The notes beneath the pieces were generated by a model, which did not search any database, was not told the origin of the DNA, and worked only from the letters and a program-made list of their open reading frames with translations. Source: Solirubrobacter taibaiensis (GTDB lineage Bacteria > Actinomycetota > Thermoleophilia > Solirubrobacterales > Solirubrobacteraceae). From it: a DNA stretch of 64,000 bases. The stretch spans positions 62,001-126,000 of the forward strand of contig JAPDDQ010000011.1 in the NCBI GenBank assembly GCA_027587225.1. The letters are read 5' to 3'. Positions 59,722-64,000 of this stretch are shown here, piece after piece (positions within the stretch are counted from its first letter, which is position 1; each line of letters begins with the position of its first letter). A program made the translations under genes and the position numbers.

Positions 59722-60097
59722 CGTGAGCACCCCGTTCCCCGATATCGAGGCCCGCCTGCGCGACGCGCTCGCGCCCGTGGACCCGCCGATCCACCTGCAG
59801 CAGCGCCTGGAGACGACGCTCGACTCGATCGTCGAGCTCGCGGCCGACGAGCTGGACGCCTGGGAGCTCGAGGCGATCAAGAACCCGCGCAACTGGCCGC
59901 GGGCGGCGGTCGGGCCCGCCGCGGCCGTGGTCGTCGGCGGCGGCGCGGCGGTCGGCCTCGTCCTGCTCAGGACCCAACGCCGACGGCACAAGCGGCGCGC
60001 CGCGGCGCGCGGCGCACGCGACCTCTTCGCCCGCACTCTGAAAGACGCCGGGCGGGAAGCGCTCAAAGTCTTCGACGACCTGGCGCCTCACCGCTGA
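59714..60097 (+). CDS. Single-pass membrane protein, possible anti-sigma partner
   Basis: A 127-residue protein with an N-terminal soluble part (about 1–60), one membrane helix (AAVGPAAAVVVGGGAAVGLVLL) and a highly basic tail (RTQRRRHKRRAAARGARD). It overlaps the sigma gene by eight bases. No HxxxCxxC zinc motif, so a ZAS anti-sigma is not supported; the coupling alone suggests it acts on the sigma factor. GTG 59714 or GTG 59723 could be the start. Confidence 0.62.
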   Translation: MTDVSTPFPDIEARLRDALAPVDPPIHLQQRLETTLDSIVELAADELDAWELEAIKNPRNWPRAAVGPAAAVVVGGGAAVGLVLLRTQRRRHKRRAAARGARDLFARTLKDAGREALKVFDDLAPHR

Positions 60098-60121
60098 TCC
60101 GAAACGACGGCTGGTGCGCAG

Positions 60122-60700
60122 ATGGTTCAAATGGATGTCCGCGCACTCGCCGACGAGGACCTGATTCCGCTGATGGCGCGTGGTGAGGCCCGTGCCTTCG
60201 AAGCGGTGTACGAGCGCCACTCCGGCGCCGCGTACTCGCTCGCCTACCGCATGGTGGGGACGAAGGCGCTCGCCGAGGACGTGATCCAAGAGGCGTTCCT
60301 GAACCTGTGGCGCTCCGGCGTCCACTACGACCGGGCGCGCGGGTCGGTGCGCACCTGGATCCTCGGGATCGTCCACCACCGCGCGATCGACGCGCTGCGC
60401 CGCAACCAAGTGCACGCCAAGCGGCGCTCGGACGACGAGACGGCCGCGGAACGGCTGGAGGCTCCGGACCGGGTCGAGGACGACGTGGCGCGCCGCGACG
60501 AGGCGTCGATCGTCCGGCACGCGATGGAGATCCTGCCGGCCGATCAGCTGAAGGTGATCGAGCTGGCGTACTTCGGCGGCTTCACGCACGTGGAGATCGC
60601 CGACATGCTGGAGGCCCCGGTCGGGACCGTGAAGGGCCGGATGAGGCTGGGGTTGAGGAAGATGCGCGAGGCACTCTCGCACGGGGCGGTGGAGGCATGA
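60122..60700 (+). CDS. ECF sigma factor, SigK-like, paired with RskA
   Basis: A 192-residue ECF sigma factor. Region 2: AFEAVYERHSGAAYSLAYRM, ALAEDVIQEAFLNLWRSGV, WILGIVHHRAIDALRRNQ. Region 4: LPADQLKVIELAYFGGFTHV and EIADMLEAPVGTVKGRMRLG. Followed with ATGA overlap by an RskA-type anti-sigma, matching the SigK–RskA arrangement, in which the anti-sigma is removed by regulated proteolysis. The rhomboid protease at the window's end is not the usual site-1 or site-2 protease for this. Target genes are not evident. Confidence 0.93.
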   Translation: MVQMDVRALADEDLIPLMARGEARAFEAVYERHSGAAYSLAYRMVGTKALAEDVIQEAFLNLWRSGVHYDRARGSVRTWILGIVHHRAIDALRRNQVHAKRRSDDETAAERLEAPDRVEDDVARRDEASIVRHAMEILPADQLKVIELAYFGGFTHVEIADMLEAPVGTVKGRMRLGLRKMREALSHGAVEA

Positions 60701-61413
60701 CCTTGGGACCTGATCACGAGCGCTGGGAGGACGCCGCGGGCGCGTACGCGCTCAACGCGATGCCCGAGGACGAATGCCGGGCCTTCGAGGCCCACCTCGC
60801 CGAATGCCCGGCGTGCCGCGCCGAGGCGGCCGAGCTGCGCGTCGCCGCGCATGCCCTTCCGCTGTCCGCGCCGGCGCTGCTCCCACCGCCGGCGTTGAAG
60901 GCGCGGATCATGGCCGAGGTCGAGCGCGAGGCGGCGCTGCTGGCCAGCGCGAGCAGCGCGCCGCGGACCGAGCCGGAGAAGAGCAAGCGCCGCTGGAGCT
61001 TCCCACGCTTGTCGGCGCCCGTGATGGCATTCGCGTGCGCGGCACTGATCGCCGGCGTCGTGGTCGGGGGAATCCTGTTCAGCGGCGGCGGCGACGGGCG
61101 CAAAGTCCCGTTCGAGTCCACGCTGCCTCAGGCGTCGGCGGAGCTCGACGTGCGCGATGACGGTGGCGCGACCGTCGTCGCCAACAACCTGCCCCAGCCC
61201 GATCCGGGCAAGGTCTACATGGTCTGGATCCAGCGCCCGGGCCACGCACCCGAGCCGACGTCCGCGCTCTTCACGCCGCGCCGCGACGGTTCCGCCACCG
61301 CTTCGGTCACCGGTGATCTCGACGGTGTCGAGACCGTGCTGATCAACACCGAACCGCTGGGCGGCTCGACGACGCCGACCTCAACGCCGTTCCTCGTCGC
61401 CGACCTCACGTAA
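60697..61413 (+). CDS. RskA-family anti-sigma factor
   Basis: A 238-residue membrane anti-sigma. Cytosolic N-terminal ZAS: FEAHLAECPACRAEAAEL with the HxxxCxxC motif; a membrane helix (APVMAFACAALIAGVVVGGI); and an extracytosolic RskA C-terminal domain (GATVVANNLPQPDPGKVYMV; TLINTEP-like VLINTEPLGGSTTPTSTPFL). ATG overlaps the sigma stop. The outer domain should sense the signal. Its 3' end overlaps a convergent TetR gene by 33 bases. Confidence 0.92.
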   Translation: MTLGPDHERWEDAAGAYALNAMPEDECRAFEAHLAECPACRAEAAELRVAAHALPLSAPALLPPPALKARIMAEVEREAALLASASSAPRTEPEKSKRRWSFPRLSAPVMAFACAALIAGVVVGGILFSGGGDGRKVPFESTLPQASAELDVRDDGGATVVANNLPQPDPGKVYMVWIQRPGHAPEPTSALFTPRRDGSATASVTGDLDGVETVLINTEPLGGSTTPTSTPFLVADLT

Positions 61414-62013
61414 CGACTCCAGCCCGCGGACGAGCAATTCGAGCGCCCACTCGAAGCGCTCGTCCGTGTCGCCGGCCATCAGGTCGGCGGAGAGGCTCGT
61501 GAGGTACGGGTACTCCTCGGGCGACAAACCCTGCAGCGACGCGCCCATCGCGGCGACGTCAGGCGGCGGCATCGACTCTTCGAAGGCGAACGCGCCGACG
61601 AAGAGGCTGAACATGTCGGAGGCGTAGGCGATCACCCGCGGCGGCAGCGAAGCCGAGGCCAAGACCGCGAGGTAACGCTCAAGTACAGGGAGAGAGTTCG
61701 GTCCGGTGGGGATGCGCCCCATCGAGAGCTGCGCGGCGTCGCGGTGGGACTTGAACAGCTCGCGGGCGTTGCGGGCGAGCTGTTTGACCTGCTCCTGCCA
61801 GTGCTCGGGGTCGGGCTCGACCACCTTGGACTCGCCGACGATCCGGTCGAGCATCAGGCCGAGCAGCTGCTCCTTGTCGCCCACGTGCCAGTACAGCGTC
61901 GCGGCGCCGGCGTCGAGTTCCTGCGCGAGTTTGCGCATCGAGACGCCCTGCAGGCCTTCGCGCTCCATCAGCCGCAATGCGGCGTCGACGATCTTGTCCC
62001 GCGAGAGGGCCAT
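61381..62013 (-). CDS. TetR-family repressor controlling an ABC exporter
   Basis: A 210-residue TetR regulator. HTH: ALSRDKIVDAALRLMEREGL then MRKLAQELDAGAATLYWHVG; the 'LYWHV' segment and TetR_C-like core (FKSHRDAAQLSMGRIPTGPN) place it in the TetR-class subgroup. It is divergent from the ABC ATPase gene, and the shared 39 bases between start codons carry its likely operators. A TACGCT hexamer (minus strand, 62025–62030) is 11 bases before its ATG. Likely inducers are small hydrophobic molecules that the exporter pumps out. Confidence 0.92.
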   Translation of the reverse strand: MALSRDKIVDAALRLMEREGLQGVSMRKLAQELDAGAATLYWHVGDKEQLLGLMLDRIVGESKVVEPDPEHWQEQVKQLARNARELFKSHRDAAQLSMGRIPTGPNSLPVLERYLAVLASASLPPRVIAYASDMFSLFVGAFAFEESMPPPDVAAMGASLQGLSPEEYPYLTSLSADLMAGDTDERFEWALELLVRGLESLREVGDEERR

Positions 62014-62034
62014 TTGACAGCGACAGCGTACTCG

Positions 62035-62074
62035 TCTAGAACACTGTTCGAGATGACTCGTACAGTGTTCGAGA
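62035..62074. promoter_or_regulatory. Two TetR-type operator sites in the divergent promoter
   Basis: Site 1, TCTAGAACACTGTTCGAGA (62035–62053), is palindromic around GAACA-C-TGTTC. Site 2 (62056–62074) carries TGTTCGAGA again and a degenerate left arm, exactly 21 bases further, i.e. two helical turns. Site 1 ends on the first base of the ATPase ATG and site 2 lies within its first codons. Confidence 0.68.
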
Positions 62075-62796
62075 ACGCGATCGAGGCCACCGGCCTCGCC
62101 AAGCGCTACGGGGAGGTGCAGGCCCTCGACGGGGTCGACCTCCACGTCGAGGCCGGCACGGTGTTCGGCCTGCTGGGGCCCAACGGGGCCGGAAAGTCCA
62201 CGACCGTCCGCATCCTCACGACGCTTTCCCGGCCCGACAGCGGCACCGTGCGCGTGGCCGGGATCGACGCGCTGCGCGACCCGGTCGGCGTGCGCCGCGT
62301 GATCGGCGTCGTCGGACAGAAGCACGGGTTCGATCCCGAAGCGACCGGGCGCGAGAACCTGGTGCTCCAGGCTGAGCTCTATGGGTTGCGGGACCGCGGC
62401 CGGCCCGGCGAGCTGCTCGAGCGCTTCGGGCTGGTCGACGCCGCGGACCGGCAAGCGAAGACCTACTCGGGCGGGATGCAGCGGCGGCTGGACGTGGCGC
62501 TGGGGCTCATCCACTCGCCGCAGGTGCTGTTCCTGGACGAGCCCACCACCGGGCTCGACCCTGAGGCGCGAACGGCCATGTGGGCGGAGATCGAGCGGCT
62601 CGCCCGTGACGAGCGGATGACGATCCTGCTCACCACGCACTACCTCGAGGAGGCCGACCAGCTCGCCTCGCGGATCGCGATCGTGGACCATGGCCGGATC
62701 GTCGCGCTGGGAACGCCGGGCGAGCTGAAGGCCGGGGTGCCCAGCGACGAGCCGGCGTCGTTGAACGATGTGTATCTGCGGGCGGTGGCGGTGTGA
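62053..62796 (+). CDS. ABC exporter ATPase (DrrA-like)
   Basis: A 247-residue ABC ATPase. Walker A GPNGAGKS (about 43–50), Q-loop QKHGFDPEATGRENL, signature YSGGMQRRLDVALGL, Walker B VLFLDEPTTGLDPEAR and H-loop TTHYLEEADQLA. The sequence is of the DrrA/antibiotic-exporter class. The start ATG 62053 lies on the operator; the first codons are therefore constrained by the repressor site. It overlaps the permease gene at its 3' end by four bases. Substrate unknown. Confidence 0.94.
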   Translation: MTRTVFENAIEATGLAKRYGEVQALDGVDLHVEAGTVFGLLGPNGAGKSTTVRILTTLSRPDSGTVRVAGIDALRDPVGVRRVIGVVGQKHGFDPEATGRENLVLQAELYGLRDRGRPGELLERFGLVDAADRQAKTYSGGMQRRLDVALGLIHSPQVLFLDEPTTGLDPEARTAMWAEIERLARDERMTILLTTHYLEEADQLASRIAIVDHGRIVALGTPGELKAGVPSDEPASLNDVYLRAVAV

Positions 62797-63530
62797 TCGC
62801 CTTCCGGCAGTCCTGGCAGGTGTTCCTGCGCTACTTCCGGGTGTTGCTGCGCCAGCCCGCGTTCCTGCTGATCACGATCGTGCAGCCGCTGATCTGGCTG
62901 CTGTTGTTCGGCGCGTTGTTCAAGGCCGTGACGGAGATCCCGGGCTTCGGCGGCTCGGGCGACTACCTGGACTACCTCACGCCCGGGATCGTCGTGATGC
63001 TCGCGGTGTCGAGCGCCGGCTGGACCGGGATGGGCTTCATCGAGGACATCAACAGCGGTGTGATGGACCGGATGCTCGTCACGCCCGCCTGGCGCGGCGC
63101 GTTCAATCTGGGGTCGGTCGCGCAGTGTGTGGTGTCCGTGGTGCTGCAGACGCTGCTGATCATCGGGCTCGCGCTGCTGCTGGGCGCGGACATCGCCCAC
63201 GCCGGCGTCCTGATCCTCGTGGCCGCGCTGCTGGCGGCCGCGTTCGCGTCCCTGAGCAACGGGCTCGGAGTCCTCACGCGCCAGCGCGAGTCGCTGATCG
63301 GCGCCGTGTCGTTGCTCCTGCTGCCGCTGACGTTCCTCTCGAGCGCGCTGATGCAGCTCAGCCTCGCTCCCGGGTGGATCGAGACCGTGGCGCGCTTCAA
63401 TCCGGTCGATTGGGCCGCGGTGGCCGCGCGCGACCCGGAGCCGCTGCGGATCGGGCTGCTCGCGGCTCTCACCGTGCTCTCAGCTTGGTTCGCGACGCGG
63501 GCGTTCGCGGTGTACCAGCGGTCGTTGTGA
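62793..63530 (+). CDS. ABC-2 type exporter permease (DrrB-like)
   Basis: A 245-residue membrane protein with about six helices: LLITIVQPLIWLLLFGALF, DYLTPGIVVMLAVSSAGWTG, TLLIIGLALLLGADIAHAGV, LILVAALLAAAFASLSNGLG, AVSLLLLPLTFLSSALMQLS and LLAALTVLSAWFATRAFAVY. It carries the ABC-2 signature NGLGVLTRQRESLIGAVS. GTG 62793 overlaps the ATPase stop. With the ATPase and the TetR it forms a self-contained resistance-type module. Confidence 0.93.
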   Translation: MIAFRQSWQVFLRYFRVLLRQPAFLLITIVQPLIWLLLFGALFKAVTEIPGFGGSGDYLDYLTPGIVVMLAVSSAGWTGMGFIEDINSGVMDRMLVTPAWRGAFNLGSVAQCVVSVVLQTLLIIGLALLLGADIAHAGVLILVAALLAAAFASLSNGLGVLTRQRESLIGAVSLLLLPLTFLSSALMQLSLAPGWIETVARFNPVDWAAVAARDPEPLRIGLLAALTVLSAWFATRAFAVYQRSL

Positions 63531-63550
63531 CTTTCTAAAGAAAGCGGTGC

Positions 63551-63556
63551 TAGCTT
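63551..63556 (+). promoter_or_regulatory. −10 hexamer TAGCTT, promoter of the rhomboid gene
   Basis: TAGCTT ends ten bases before the ATG at 63567, which predicts a leader of only a few bases. A small CTTTC/GAAAG hairpin (63532–63545) precedes it. Confidence 0.5.
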
Positions 63557-63566
63557 CGCTCACCAG

Positions 63567-64000
63567 ATGGCCACCTGTTACCGCCACCCCAACCGCGAGA
63601 CGGGCGTCTCGTGCTCGAATTGCGGACGCCCGATCTGCCCGGACTGCATGACGCCGACGCCCGTCGGCATGCGCTGCCCCGAGTGCTCGCAGCAGAAGAC
63701 GCAGGTCAAGACCTTGCGGTCGATGGCGGTGGAACCGATCGCCACGTACATCCTGCTGGCCATCAACGTCGCCGTCTTCTTCGGCGCGGCCAGCAGCCCC
63801 CAGGCGCTGAGCGACATGCTGCTGTTCGGCCCGGCCGTGGCCGACGGCGAGTACTGGCGGCTGATCAGCTCCGGCTTCCTGCACGAGCAGATCTTCCATC
63901 TGATCATGAACCTGCTGGCGCTGTACTGGCTCGGGCGGATGATCGAGCCGGCGCTCGGTCACGCCCGGTTCGTGGCCATCTACCTGGTGTCGCTGCTGAC
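63567..64000 (+). CDS. Rhomboid-family intramembrane protease with N-terminal zinc finger (3' end outside window)
   Basis: The first 144 residues are seen. An N-terminal B-box-like zinc finger (CYRHPNRETGVSCSNCGRPI; CPDCMTPTPVGMRCPECS, several CxxC pairs) precedes a helix (ATYILLAINVAVFFGAASS) and EYWRLISSGFLHEQIFHLIM with NLLALYWLGRMIEPALG, which are the rhomboid TM2/TM3 motifs (HxxxHxxxN). The catalytic GxS lies beyond the window. Actinobacterial rhomboids of this type cut membrane proteins. Confidence 0.9.
   Translation, partial: MATCYRHPNRETGVSCSNCGRPICPDCMTPTPVGMRCPECSQQKTQVKTLRSMAVEPIATYILLAINVAVFFGAASSPQALSDMLLFGPAVADGEYWRLISSGFLHEQIFHLIMNLLALYWLGRMIEPALGHARFVAIYLVSLL

Overview
The window is very GC-rich (roughly 70% by eye), densely packed DNA, almost certainly a chromosomal segment of a high-GC actinobacterium. 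The run radA–disA–carD–ispD–ispF, a single clpC, a DUF2339 membrane protein, a RskA-type anti-sigma factor and several secreted proteins with an 'LxxLGGTSxAA' N-terminus together suggest class Thermoleophilia, order Solirubrobacterales (Solirubrobacter/Conexibacter relatives). That placement is inference from gene content. No phage, transposase, CRISPR or rRNA gene was seen.

Layout. 1–2.7 kb: end of an MMPL transporter, folK, coaX and a small ankyrin protein, chained by overlaps. 3–6 kb: dus, then greA–lysS. 6.2–8.9 kb: clpC behind a leader with a possible attenuator, ended by a strong terminator. 8.9–10.3 kb: ankyrin and TPR proteins. 10.3–15.2 kb: class A beta-lactamase-like hydrolase, penicillin-acylase-type Ntn hydrolase, secreted protein, Cys/Met-type PLP enzyme. 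15.5–19.1 kb: a 1187-residue SARP/BTAD–ATPase regulator behind a textbook SARP-type promoter. 19.3–25.1 kb: radA, disA, carD, ispD, a collagen-like secreted protein, a PHP phosphatase, ispF. 25.1–32.5 kb: a translationally chained SWIM / DUF5691-like / MoxR ATPase / DUF5682-like / VWA operon, the best candidate for an under-described system. 32.5–37 kb: VOC protein, cysS, rlmB with a giant Gly/Ser/Arg tail, SigH-like sigma factor. 37–40.7 kb: LOG protein, DUF2339, TetR with paired operators. 40.7–50.9 kb: nucleoside salvage and uptake: upp, a CYTH–cytidine deaminase fusion, purine nucleoside phosphorylase, deoA, add, and a BMP-type nucleoside ABC importer. 51–53.7 kb: lipoprotein, lone receiver domain, DUF4031, a decayed DUF559/AbiEi-like pseudogene, EamA exporter, tRNA-Thr. 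53.7–64 kb: GAF–GGDEF–EAL protein, nucleotide-sugar epimerase, PlsC–GpsA fusion, two ECF sigma modules (one with RskA), a TetR-controlled ABC exporter and a truncated rhomboid protease.

Two general habits stand out. Consecutive genes are usually joined by ATGA/GTGA overlaps, implying coupled translation. First genes of operons frequently have a TAnnnT hexamer ending 6–8 bases before the start codon and no Shine-Dalgarno, implying leaderless mRNAs. Non-canonical starts also occur: carD has no ATG/GTG/TTG that keeps its conserved N-terminus, but has a perfect Shine-Dalgarno before an ATT.

Functionally, the nucleoside block is coherent: the importer brings in nucleosides, Add and the fused deaminase deaminate them, the purine nucleoside phosphorylase and DeoA cleave them, and Upp recovers uracil. 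DisA, RadA and CarD link DNA integrity, c-di-AMP and rRNA transcription; IspD and IspF belong to the MEP isoprenoid pathway; PlsC–GpsA fuses two phospholipid-precursor steps.
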